From Dehalococcoidia bacterium (GTDB lineage: Bacteria > Chloroflexota > Dehalococcoidia > DSTF01 > JALHUB01): a stretch of DNA of 21,481 nucleotides. A program made the position numbers and the translations under genes. The notes beneath the pieces were generated by a model. The model saw only the letters and a list, made by a program, of their open reading frames with translations, did not search any database and was not told the DNA's origin. The number at the start of each line of letters is the position of its first letter. Positions within the stretch are counted from its first letter, which is position 1. The stretch lies in NCBI GenBank assembly GCA_022865685.1, contig JALHUB010000011.1:1-21481 (forward strand), written 5' to 3'. Positions 13,661-21,435 of the stretch are shown piece by piece.

Positions 13661-15394
13661 ATGCCTCAACGAATGGCGCGGGTCTCCTGGCGGCTCCTCC
13701 TGTTGGGGGTCCTGTTCTGCGCAGCCGGTCTCGTCCTGACGGCGCGCCTCGCCCAACTGCAGATCGTCAGCCACGGGCACTACGCGGTGCAGGCGGAGGA
13801 CGAGCACATGGGCATGGAAAAGGTCTTCCCTCCACGTGGCGCCATCCTCGATAGAAACGGCTACCCTCTTGCCCTTACGCTCGACACGTATGATATCTAC
13901 ATAAACCGTAAAGTATGGCAAGATGAGAAGCTGGCGGCCGATGGCGCGGAGGCGCTTTCCTCCGTCCTCGGCAGGCGGCCGGACGAGATCCTGGCGGCGC
14001 TGGGCCCGGACACGGACGGCGACGCCCTCGTCGCGGGCAGCATCGGCTACGACGCGGGGAGGAAGATCATCGAGATGGGCGTGCCGGGCGTCAAGGCAAC
14101 GGCAACTATCGTTCGCTTCCACCCGGAGGGCGACCTGGCGTCGGCCCTGCAGGGCTTCGTGGGTCGCGATCAGACAGGGCTCTCCGGCCTGGAGGCTGAC
14201 CTTCAGGATCAGCTCGGCGGCTCCGCCGGCACCCTCTACTTCGAGCGCGACAGTATGGGCAATCCGATTCCCTTCGGCTATCGGCAGCTCACGCAGTCGG
14301 AGCCTGCGTCCGACGTCAGGCTAACCATCGACCGCTACATCCAGGAGGCTACGGAGCAAGCGCTGGACGCCGCCATCGAGAAGAACGCCGCCAACGGCGG
14401 CAGCATTATCGTCATGGAGCCGAAGACCGGCGCCATCCTGGCGATGGCTAGCCGGCCCAGCTTCAAGCTAAGCCAGCTCGACCTCGCGGATGAGACGAAG
14501 ATGGAGCTCTACCGCAACCGCGCCGTCACCGACCTCTACGAGCCGGGGTCGGTCATGAAGGTGGTGACCATGTCAACGGCGGTGGACCTCAGCCTCGTGA
14601 CGCCGAATACGACCTACGAGGACACGGGCATGGCGTACGTCGGCGGCTACGCAATCGAGAACTGGGACTTCTCGGCGAACGGCACGACGACTATGACGCA
14701 ACTGTTGCAGAAGAGCCTCAACACTGGCGCCGTGTGGGTGGGCCAGCAGATCGGGCCGGAGCGCTTCTATGATTACGCCAAGCGCTTCGGCTTCGGTGAG
14801 CCGACAGGCGTCGGTCTCGGCGGCGAGGCGGCCGGTACCGTGCGCACGAGCGAGGACCCGGAGTGGTATCCCTCCGACCTGGCGACGAACTCCTTCGGCC
14901 AGGGGATAAGCGTTACCCCGCTGCAAATGATCACGGCCGTCGCGGCCATCGCCAACGGCGGCGAGCTGATGCGACCGTACATAGTCGCGGACGTCGTCGG
15001 GCCGGACGGCAGCGACGAGACGCAGCCGCAGGTCGTGCGACGCGTCATCTCGGAATCGACGGCGCGCACGCTCACGGCCATGATGAACGACGTTGTGGAG
15101 GGCACGCCCTCGCACGGAGCGCGGGTGCAGGGTTATCATGTAGCTGGGAAGACCGGAACCAGCTTCATATCGGTGCCGGGCGGTTACGCGCCGGACAGGG
15201 TAATCACCTCCTTCGTCGGCTTCGCGCCGGTGAGCGATCCACGGATGATCGTTCTGGTGAAGATCGACGAGCCTCAGGGAGAGCGGCTTGGGGGCACTGT
15301 AGCGGCCCCCGTCTTCGCTGAACTGGCCCCGAAGATCCTCAGCTATCTGGGCGTCCCGCCTGATGCGCCGGCCCTGGTGCAACAGGGCGGCTGA
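13661..15394 (+). CDS. ftsI: Septal peptidoglycan transpeptidase FtsI (class B penicillin-binding protein)
   Basis: Cross-links septal peptidoglycan with FtsW as partner. The 577 residues contain one N-terminal membrane helix (about 9-29), a pedestal domain with PPRGAILDRNG (57-67), and a transpeptidase domain from about 220. Its active-site motifs are S297-V-M-K300 in YEPGSVMK, S352-L-N354 in KSLNTG, and K497-T-G499 in VAGKTGTS. The YEPGS context and ENWDF segment are typical of FtsI/PBP3 rather than class A enzymes, and no PASTA domain follows. The ATG at 13661 has an AAGGA ribosome binding site 8 bases upstream. Translation ends with TGA then TAG in frame. The next gene is murF after 14 bases, with no murE between. 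Confidence 0.95.
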   Translation: MPQRMARVSWRLLLLGVLFCAAGLVLTARLAQLQIVSHGHYAVQAEDEHMGMEKVFPPRGAILDRNGYPLALTLDTYDIYINRKVWQDEKLAADGAEALSSVLGRRPDEILAALGPDTDGDALVAGSIGYDAGRKIIEMGVPGVKATATIVRFHPEGDLASALQGFVGRDQTGLSGLEADLQDQLGGSAGTLYFERDSMGNPIPFGYRQLTQSEPASDVRLTIDRYIQEATEQALDAAIEKNAANGGSIIVMEPKTGAILAMASRPSFKLSQLDLADETKMELYRNRAVTDLYEPGSVMKVVTMSTAVDLSLVTPNTTYEDTGMAYVGGYAIENWDFSANGTTTMTQLLQKSLNTGAVWVGQQIGPERFYDYAKRFGFGEPTGVGLGGEAAGTVRTSEDPEWYPSDLATNSFGQGISVTPLQMITAVAAIANGGELMRPYIVADVVGPDGSDETQPQVVRRVISESTARTLTAMMNDVVEGTPSHGARVQGYHVAGKTGTSFISVPGGYAPDRVITSFVGFAPVSDPRMIVLVKIDEPQGERLGGTVAAPVFAELAPKILSYLGVPPDAPALVQQGG

Positions 15395-15408
15395 TAGGCG
15401 CGTCTGCG

Positions 15409-16770
15409 ATGATACGAGCAAGCGAGCTCAGGGAAAGCCTCGGGCCTATACTCCTGCGGACGATCGGCGAACAGCCGGCCGGTTACCGGCGTGTCGTCGT
15501 CGACTCGCGGGAGGTGCGCCCCGGTGATCTCTTCGTCGCGCTGCCGGGCGAGCAGAAGGACGGGCACGAGTTCGTGGCGGACGCCCTGGCGCACGGGGCT
15601 GCCGGCCTGCTGGTGCGGTGGCCTCCCAAGTCACTGCCGGACGGCGCCGCGGTATACGTCGTCGAGCACACGCTGCCGGCGTTGCAGGCCATCGCGGCGG
15701 GGCATCGCGCGGCGCTGTCGGTGGAGGTGACCGCCGTGACGGGCAGCGTCGGCAAGACGACAACGAAGGAGATAGCCGCCTTCGTCCTCAGCCGGCGCTA
15801 TCGCGTCCTCAAGAACGACGCCAACTATAACAACGAGATCGGGCTGCCGTTGACGTTGCTGAAGCTGACGCCGAGGCATGAGCGGGCGGTGCTGGAGATG
15901 GGCATGTATGCACCCGGGGAGATCGGCCTTCTCTGCGAGCTGGCCCGGCCGCGCGTCGGCGTGGTGACCAACGTCGGCCCTGTGCACCTGGAGCGCCTCG
16001 GCAGCATCGAGTCGATTGCGGCGGCGAAGTCGGAACTCATCGATGCGCTGCCCGCGGACGGCTTCGCGCTGCTAAACGGCGACGACTTGCGCGTGAGGGC
16101 GATGGTACGGAAGACGAAGGCGCGCGCCGTCCTCTTCGGCACGTCCAGCGACTGCGACGTGCGTGGCAGCGACCTCGAAAGCAAAGGCCTGGAGGGCATT
16201 TCCTTCATGTTGGAATACGGCGGCGAGAGCTTGCGCGTAAGGACGCGCCTGCCCGGACGGCATCTGCTGCCAAATGCACTGGCCGCAGCGGCCGTGGCGT
16301 TGGTGGAAGGGATGACGTTGGATGAAGTGGCGCAGGCTCTCGCCGTCGCCCGTATCCCGTTGCGCCTGCACGTCTACCGCGGCCGCAACGACTCGACGAT
16401 CCTCGACGACACCTACAACGCCAGCCCGGCGTCGATGCTGGCCGCCCTGGAGCTACTGGCCGACCTGCCGGGTCGCCGGATAGCCGTGCTGGGCGACATG
16501 CGCGAGCTGGGCAGCGAGGAGCGGGAGGGACACCGCATCGTCGGGCGCGAGGCGGCGCGAGTGGCGCAGGTCATCTATGCCGTCGGCGAGCTGGGGTACC
16601 TCATCGGCGAGGAGGCGAAGCGGGCCGGACACCCGGCCGTCAGCCTCTGGCCGTCGAAGGAGGAGGCCGCAAGGCAGCTTGTCAGCGAGCTGCAAGTGGG
16701 CGACGTGGTCCTTCTGAAGGCGTCGCGGGCGATGGCGCTGGAGACGATGTTGCCGGAGCTGAAGGGCTGA
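15409..16770 (+). CDS. murF: UDP-N-acetylmuramoyl-tripeptide--D-alanyl-D-alanine ligase MurF
   Basis: Adds D-Ala-D-Ala to the UDP-MurNAc-tripeptide, the last cytoplasmic step of the pentapeptide precursor. The 453 residues show the three Mur-ligase domains: an N-terminal UDP-binding domain with VVVDSREVRPGDLFVALPGE (29-48), an ATP domain with the P-loop TGSVGKTT (111-118) and the MurF-type NDANYNNEIGLPL (136-148), then EMGMYAPGEI, and a C-terminal domain with DDTYNASPASM and LGDMRELG. The NNEIGLP and NASP features separate MurF from MurE. The usual LKGSR near the end reads LKASR. The ATG at 15409 has only a weak ribosome binding site. Its stop is one base before the mraY ATG, so the two are probably coupled. 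Confidence 0.95.
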   Translation: MIRASELRESLGPILLRTIGEQPAGYRRVVVDSREVRPGDLFVALPGEQKDGHEFVADALAHGAAGLLVRWPPKSLPDGAAVYVVEHTLPALQAIAAGHRAALSVEVTAVTGSVGKTTTKEIAAFVLSRRYRVLKNDANYNNEIGLPLTLLKLTPRHERAVLEMGMYAPGEIGLLCELARPRVGVVTNVGPVHLERLGSIESIAAAKSELIDALPADGFALLNGDDLRVRAMVRKTKARAVLFGTSSDCDVRGSDLESKGLEGISFMLEYGGESLRVRTRLPGRHLLPNALAAAAVALVEGMTLDEVAQALAVARIPLRLHVYRGRNDSTILDDTYNASPASMLAALELLADLPGRRIAVLGDMRELGSEEREGHRIVGREAARVAQVIYAVGELGYLIGEEAKRAGHPAVSLWPSKEEAARQLVSELQVGDVVLLKASRAMALETMLPELKG

Positions 16771-16771
16771 C

Positions 16772-17737
16772 ATGGTATACGCGCTGTTTGTCGGGACGGC
16801 CGCCTTTCTGGTGTCGCTTATCGCGGGCAGGTGGGTCGTCGCCTGCCTGGCGGCACGCGGCCTGGGCAAGCAGATATCGGCCGATGCGCCGGCGTCGCAC
16901 GCGGTGAAGGCCGGCACGCCGACGATGGGCGGCCTGCTCATATTCGGCACCGTATTCCTGGTCACAGCGCCGACGAACCTTTTCGAGAAGCGCTCTATAT
17001 TTCTGCCGCTGGGGATAATCGTTGCCACCGGCATCCTTGGCCTTGTCGACGATTTCCTGACGATAGAGGGTCGCGCGAAAGGGCGCGCCGGCCTGAACAA
17101 GCGCCTGAAGACGGGGCTGTTGCTGAGTTTGGGGCTGGCCTCGGCGCTCATCCTCTACTACGGGCTGGAGGCGCGCAGCATCAACGTGCCCTGGCTGGGA
17201 AAGCACGAGATCGGGCTGCTGTACATACCGGTTGCCGTCGGCATCTTCATCGCGACGACGAGCGCCGTCGCCGTCACCGACGGTCTCGACGCGCTCGCGG
17301 GCGGCACGACGGCCCTTGCCTTCGCAGTCTACGGCGTCATCGCCTTTCTTCAGGACCAGACGTTCCTGGCGACGTTCAGCCTGACCGTCGTCGGCGCGAC
17401 GCTGGGCTTCCTCTGGTACAACGCCCATCCGGCGCGCGTCTTCATGGGCGACACCGGCGCGCTGGCGCTGGGCTCGACGCTGGCGGTCGTGGCGCTGATG
17501 ACGGGCTGGTGGCTGATCCTGCCGGTCGTGGGCGTCGTCTTCTTCATGGAGGGTCTCTCAACCGTTGCGCAGATCGCCTATTTTCGGCTGAGCGGCGGCA
17601 AGCGCATCTTCAAGATGACGCCGCTGCACCATCATTTCGAGCTGCTGGGGTGGTCGGAGCCGCAAATTGTCACAAGATTTTGGATAATTGGCATGGCCGG
17701 AGGGCTTCTGGGTATAGCGCTAGCCTTGACAGATTAG
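16772..17737 (+). CDS. mraY: Phospho-N-acetylmuramoyl-pentapeptide-transferase MraY
   Basis: Transfers phospho-MurNAc-pentapeptide to undecaprenyl phosphate, giving lipid I. The 321 residues form a polytopic protein with about ten hydrophobic segments. Family motifs are KAGTPTMGG (46-54), GLVDD (90-94) with the catalytic-site Asp pair, LNKRLK (108-113), VTDGLDALAGG (168-178), ARVFMGDTGA (221-230), and KRIFKMTPLHHHFELLGW (277-294) with the His triplet. In the segment before VTDGLD the two Asn residues common in the family (N.VNLTDGLD) are Ser164 and Ala167; this is noted separately. The ATG at 16772 follows the murF stop by one base. murD begins 10 bases after its stop. Confidence 0.95.
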   Translation: MVYALFVGTAAFLVSLIAGRWVVACLAARGLGKQISADAPASHAVKAGTPTMGGLLIFGTVFLVTAPTNLFEKRSIFLPLGIIVATGILGLVDDFLTIEGRAKGRAGLNKRLKTGLLLSLGLASALILYYGLEARSINVPWLGKHEIGLLYIPVAVGIFIATTSAVAVTDGLDALAGGTTALAFAVYGVIAFLQDQTFLATFSLTVVGATLGFLWYNAHPARVFMGDTGALALGSTLAVVALMTGWWLILPVVGVVFFMEGLSTVAQIAYFRLSGGKRIFKMTPLHHHFELLGWSEPQIVTRFWIIGMAGGLLGIALALTD

Positions 17738-17747
17738 ATAAAATGCT

Positions 17748-19157
17748 ATGACGCATAAACAGGACTTTCGGGGCAAGAGAGTGACGGTGGTGGGGCTTGG
17801 CATTGAGGGCGTCGACTTGGCGCGCTACTTGGTGGGCAAGGGTGCGCTGGTGACAGTCAGCGACTCGCGTCCCGCAGAGAGACTGACTCCCCGTCTGCGA
17901 GACCTGGACGGGTTGCCGGTCATCCTCTCGCTCGGACGAAACGACCCCGCGGACACGATAACGGCCGACCACGTCTTCGTATCCCAGGGCGTGCCGCTCG
18001 ATATCCCCGCGCTGACGGCCGCCCGCGATCGCGGCGTGCCGCTCGACTCGATGATGCGCCTCTTCCTGGACCTCTGCCCGGGCCCGGTCGTCGGCATCAC
18101 CGGCAGCAGCGGCAAGACCACGGTCACCAGCCTGGTGGGCGCGATATTCGCGGCCGCCGGCAAGGATCACGTAGTCGGCGGGAACATCGGCGTCGAGCTG
18201 CTGTCGCTGCTCGACGACATCGGGCCGGAGACGTGGGTAGTGCTGGAGATAAGCCATACGCAGTTGGAGCTGACGGCGAAGAGCCCGCACGTCGCCTGCG
18301 TCCTAAACGTGACGCCGAACCACCTCGACCGCTACTCGTGGGAGAGCTACGTCGACCTCAAGCGCAACATCTTGCGCCATCAGACCGCCGGCGACGTCGC
18401 CGTGCTCGGCTACGACAACGCGGTGTCGCGCTCGCTCGCGTCGGACACCCGCGGCAAGGTGGTCTTCTTCAGCGACGGCGCCGACACGCCGGCGCCCGCG
18501 GCGCTCCTCCGCGGCGACATGATCATCTGGCGCGATCGCGTGAAGGACACGCCGGTCCTCTCGGTCGACGACATACCGCTGAGGGGTCGACACAACGTCG
18601 CGAACGTGCTGGCGGCGACGGCCGTGGCCTCGGCCTGCGGGATTCCGGCCGATGCGATTGCGACGGCGGTGCGCGGCTTCAAAGCGGTGCCGCATCGCCT
18701 GGAGTTCGTCGCGGCGGTCGACGGCGTCGCCTATTACAACGATAGCATCGCTACGACGCCGGAACGCACGCTCGCCGGAGTGCGCTCGTTCCAGGGACCC
18801 ATCGTCTTGCTTCTGGGAGGACGTGAGAAGCATCTCCCGCTGGACGAGATGTTTCGCGAGGTGTGCGGGCGATGTCGAGCGCTGGTGTTCTTCGGCGAGG
18901 CAAGGGAGACGCTGGTTGCGGCGGCGCGGGCCGCCAGCGACGCGGTCGACCAGAACAAGCGACCGGACCGGCACGTCGTCGATACGCTCGACGACGCCGT
19001 GCCGGCAGCCCGCGCCGCCGCGCGACCCGGCGATGTGGTACTGCTCTCCCCAGCCTGCACAAGCTTCGATGCCTATGACAACTTCGAGGAGCGCGGAGAG
19101 CATTTCCGTCGCCTCGTTACCGCGATGACGTCGACTGAAGGAAGGAGCCGGCCATAG
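17748..19157 (+). CDS. murD: UDP-N-acetylmuramoyl-L-alanine--D-glutamate ligase MurD
   Basis: Adds D-Glu to UDP-MurNAc-L-Ala. The 469 residues contain a Rossmann-like N-terminus (VTVVGLGIEGVDLARYL, 12-28), the ATP loop GITGSSGKTT (116-125), GGNIGVELL (144-152), EISHTQLEL (167-175), NVTPNHLDRY (187-196), Lys205 at the usual carbamylated-Lys position, HNVANVLAA (282-290), PHRLEFV (315-321), NDSIATTPERT (331-341), LLGGREKHLPLDE and LLSPACTSFDAYDNFEERGEHF (432-453). The last block is typical of MurD. Some motifs differ from the E. coli form (ELSSFQ, NDSKATN) but follow a known variant. The ATG at 17748 has no clear ribosome binding site; coupling to mraY, whose TAG lies 10 bases before, is likely. 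Its own TAG overlaps a possible ATA start of ftsW. Confidence 0.93.
   Translation: MTHKQDFRGKRVTVVGLGIEGVDLARYLVGKGALVTVSDSRPAERLTPRLRDLDGLPVILSLGRNDPADTITADHVFVSQGVPLDIPALTAARDRGVPLDSMMRLFLDLCPGPVVGITGSSGKTTVTSLVGAIFAAAGKDHVVGGNIGVELLSLLDDIGPETWVVLEISHTQLELTAKSPHVACVLNVTPNHLDRYSWESYVDLKRNILRHQTAGDVAVLGYDNAVSRSLASDTRGKVVFFSDGADTPAPAALLRGDMIIWRDRVKDTPVLSVDDIPLRGRHNVANVLAATAVASACGIPADAIATAVRGFKAVPHRLEFVAAVDGVAYYNDSIATTPERTLAGVRSFQGPIVLLLGGREKHLPLDEMFREVCGRCRALVFFGEARETLVAAARAASDAVDQNKRPDRHVVDTLDDAVPAARAAARPGDVVLLSPACTSFDAYDNFEERGEHFRRLVTAMTSTEGRSRP
19142..19156 (+). promoter_or_regulatory. Strong ribosome binding site leading to a possible ATA start of ftsW
   Basis: AAGGAG (19142-19147) lies 6 bases before ATA (19154-19156), which is in frame with ftsW and overlaps the murD TAG stop as ATAG. 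No ATG, GTG or TTG lies at the right distance. The arrangement mimics the usual ATGA start-stop overlap. Use of AUA as a start codon is rare and unproven here. Confidence 0.4.
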
Positions 19158-19201
19158 CAACGTCCGAGACCACGCGAGTCAGGCCGGGACCGCCCGACGC
19201 T

Positions 19202-20344
19202 GTGATCCTAACGCTGGTCACCATGCTGGTGATCATCGGTCTGATCGCCGTCTACAGTGCCAGCTTTGCCCTCGGCCAGCTCGAATACGGCAGCCCCTAC
19301 TACTTCGTCGCCCGACAGACCATGTGGGCGGTCGTCGGAACGGGTCTGCTTGTATTCCTCATGCGGACCGACTACCATTGGCTGCGCTCCGTCAGCCCTC
19401 TGCTCATGCTAGCCGCGCTGGCCGGCCTGGCCGCCGTCCTGGCGCCGGACCTGGGCGTCAACCGGAACGGCGCCACCCGCTGGATATCGCTGGGCCCGCT
19501 CCCTCCGTTCCAGCCGAGCGAGTTCGCCAAGCTGGCGCTTGTCATCTACGTCTCCGCCTGGCTCTCCAGCAAGAGCCGCAACCTGCGCAGCTTCGCCGCC
19601 GGCCTGGCGCCGTTCGTCACCATGGTCGGTCTCGTCGCAGGGCTCATCATGCTCGAGCCCGACATGGGGACGACCATCGTCATCGTTCTCACGACCATCA
19701 CGCTGTTTTTCGTAGCCGGCGGCGCCCTGAGCCATCTGCTGGCGCTCATGTCCATCGGCGGCGTTACGGCGGTCTTCCTCGTCGTGACCGGCGGCTACCG
19801 GATGGACCGCATCTTCGCCTTCGTCTCGCCTGAAGCCGATCCGGCGGGAAGAGGGTTCCACATCCTGCAACTGCTTATCGCCCTCGGCAGCGGCGGCGTG
19901 ACCGGGCTGGGTGTCGGCGCCAGCAGGCAGAAGTTCTTCTACGTCCCCGGCGCCCACACCGACGGCGTCTTCGCGATCATCGGCGAGGAGATGGGGTTCA
20001 TCGGCGCCATGGCCGTGATCCTGCTCTTCGCGCTGCTCGTTTACCGCGGCATACGCGTAATGCTCAACGCCCCCGACAACTTCGGCTCGCTGCTCGCTCT
20101 CGGCGTCACGAGCTGGATCGCCTATCAGGCCATCATCAATATCGGCGGCATCACGCGGTCGATGCCGCTAACGGGCATCCCGCTGCCCTTCCTGAGCTAC
20201 GGCGGCTCGGCGCTGGCGGCGACGATGGCAGGCATCGGCATCTTGCTCAGCGTCTCGCGCTATTCGAAGGGATACGTGGCGGCCAGAGAGCTCCGACCCG
20301 CTCCGAGACGCGCGAAACGTCGACTAAAGGAGGAGAGCGCTTGA
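19202..20344 (+). CDS. ftsW: Septal peptidoglycan glycosyltransferase FtsW (SEDS family)
   Basis: Polymerises lipid II into glycan strands at the septum, paired with FtsI. From the GTG at 19202 the protein has 380 residues with about ten membrane helices. Signature segments are VYSAS in helix 1, GATRWISLG followed by QPSEFAKLALV, LEPDMGTT, GYRMDRIFAF, HILQLLIALGSGGVTGLGVGASRQKF, AHTDGVFAIIGEEMG (with the invariant Asp of SEDS enzymes) and SMPLTGIPLPFLSYGGSAL. The C-terminus is a basic cytoplasmic tail. The start is uncertain: the conserved Pro-Asp that usually precedes helix 1 lies just upstream of this GTG, and a good ribosome binding site points to an in-frame ATA at 19154, which would add 16 residues. 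The stop TGA overlaps the murG TTG start. Confidence 0.95.
   Translation: MILTLVTMLVIIGLIAVYSASFALGQLEYGSPYYFVARQTMWAVVGTGLLVFLMRTDYHWLRSVSPLLMLAALAGLAAVLAPDLGVNRNGATRWISLGPLPPFQPSEFAKLALVIYVSAWLSSKSRNLRSFAAGLAPFVTMVGLVAGLIMLEPDMGTTIVIVLTTITLFFVAGGALSHLLALMSIGGVTAVFLVVTGGYRMDRIFAFVSPEADPAGRGFHILQLLIALGSGGVTGLGVGASRQKFFYVPGAHTDGVFAIIGEEMGFIGAMAVILLFALLVYRGIRVMLNAPDNFGSLLALGVTSWIAYQAIINIGGITRSMPLTGIPLPFLSYGGSALAATMAGIGILLSVSRYSKGYVAARELRPAPRRAKRRLKEESA
20326..20337 (+). promoter_or_regulatory. Strong ribosome binding site for murG
   Basis: AAAGGAGGAGAG, the best anti-16S match in the window, lies inside the last ftsW codons. AGGAGG (20328-20333) is 7 bases before the TTG at 20341. It supports TTG as the true murG start. 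Confidence 0.8.
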
Positions 20345-21432
20345 GACTGGCACTATCCGGCGGCGGCACCGCGGGGCACGTCTACCCTTGCCTCGCCGTT
20401 GCGGCAGCGCTGCGACAGCGACTCGCCCAGCACGATGAACCGCTGGCGCTCCTCTACCTGGGCGTGCGCGGCCGCGTCGACGAGCAGGTCCTCGCCGGAG
20501 AGGGCATCGACTTCCGCGCCGAGAGGGCAAGCGCCCTGCGTGTCCGCTCTCCTCTGCGCCTTGCCAGGGGGCTCGTCGACCTCGCGCTCGGCGCCGTGCA
20601 GGCGCGCGGCCACCTCCGACGCTTTCACCCGCAGGCCGTCTTCGCGACCGGCGGCTACGCCAGCGCGCCCGTCGCCCTCGCCGCGCGCAGCCTGAAGCGG
20701 CCGCTGCTCGTCTACCTGCCCGATGTCCGTCCCGGCTGGGCCGTGCGGATGATGGCCCGGCTCGCCACCCGCGTCGCGGCGACGGCCGAGGACTCGCTCC
20801 CCTACCTGCCGAGGGGGAAGGCGGCCGTCTCCGGCTATCCCGTGCGAAAGGAATTCCTGCAGGCGGCGAAGGAGGAGGGCTGCCGCCGCCTGGGCCTCAA
20901 CGCGACCGCCAGGACATTGCTCGTGAGCGGCGGCAGCCTGGGGGCACATTCCATCAACCAGATCGTCGCCGGCAACCTACCGGCGCTCTTGGACTTATGT
21001 CAACTTATCCATCTCTCCGGCGCCGCCGACTTCGACGGGTTGAGGCAGCACAGCGACGCCCTGCCGGAAGCGGTCCGCCGAAGGTACCATCTGCACGCCT
21101 ACCTGCCGGAGATCCCCTGGGCAATGGCCGCCGCCGATCTCGCCCTCATGCGTGCCGGCGCCAGCACGCTGGGAGAGCTGCCGCTGGCGGGCCTTCCCGC
21201 GGTGCTCGTCCCGGGCGCCTTCTCCGACCAGGCCGCCAACGCCTCCTATCTCGCCGACCACGGCGCGGCGGTGGTCCTGCCGGAGAGCCGCCTCGCCGAA
21301 GCGGTGCCACTTGTCAAGCGATTGCTCCAGGATGAGGCGCGGCTAAACGCGATGTCCCAGGCGATGCGCTCACTGGCGCGGCCCGATGCCGCCGACCGCA
21401 TCGCGGCGATGCTGATGGAGATAGCGGCGTAA
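20341..21432 (+). CDS. murG: UDP-N-acetylglucosamine--lipid I GlcNAc transferase MurG
   Basis: Adds GlcNAc to lipid I at the inner membrane face, giving lipid II. The 363 residues form a two-domain GT-B enzyme: SGGGTAGHVYP (6-16) and GGYASAP (104-110) in the N-domain, then SGGSLGAHSIN (196-206), a YLPEIPWAMAAADL segment, RAGASTLGEL (271-280) and GAFSDQAANA (292-301) in the UDP-GlcNAc-binding domain. Two signatures differ from the classical form: the HEQN..PG.ANR block reads YLPDVRPGWAVR (125-136), and the usual DHQ reads SDQ (295-297). The first is, from memory, typical of Chloroflexota MurG. The start is TTG, overlapping the ftsW stop (TTGA), with a very strong ribosome binding site. A further gene starts 3 bases after its stop. 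Confidence 0.94.
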   Translation: MRLALSGGGTAGHVYPCLAVAAALRQRLAQHDEPLALLYLGVRGRVDEQVLAGEGIDFRAERASALRVRSPLRLARGLVDLALGAVQARGHLRRFHPQAVFATGGYASAPVALAARSLKRPLLVYLPDVRPGWAVRMMARLATRVAATAEDSLPYLPRGKAAVSGYPVRKEFLQAAKEEGCRRLGLNATARTLLVSGGSLGAHSINQIVAGNLPALLDLCQLIHLSGAADFDGLRQHSDALPEAVRRRYHLHAYLPEIPWAMAAADLALMRAGASTLGELPLAGLPAVLVPGAFSDQAANASYLADHGAAVVLPESRLAEAVPLVKRLLQDEARLNAMSQAMRSLARPDAADRIAAMLMEIAA

Positions 21433-21435
21433 CGA

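Noticed and set aside
12839..14122. Open frame of about 427 codons on the minus strand across rsmH, the ftsL-like gene and ftsI
   Set aside because: It crosses three well-supported genes and an intergenic gap, and shows no domain.
17726..17744. TTGACA and TAAAAT between mraY and murD as a promoter
   Set aside because: The two boxes are only 7 bases apart, and TTGACA encodes the conserved end of MraY; no properly spaced partner exists for either.
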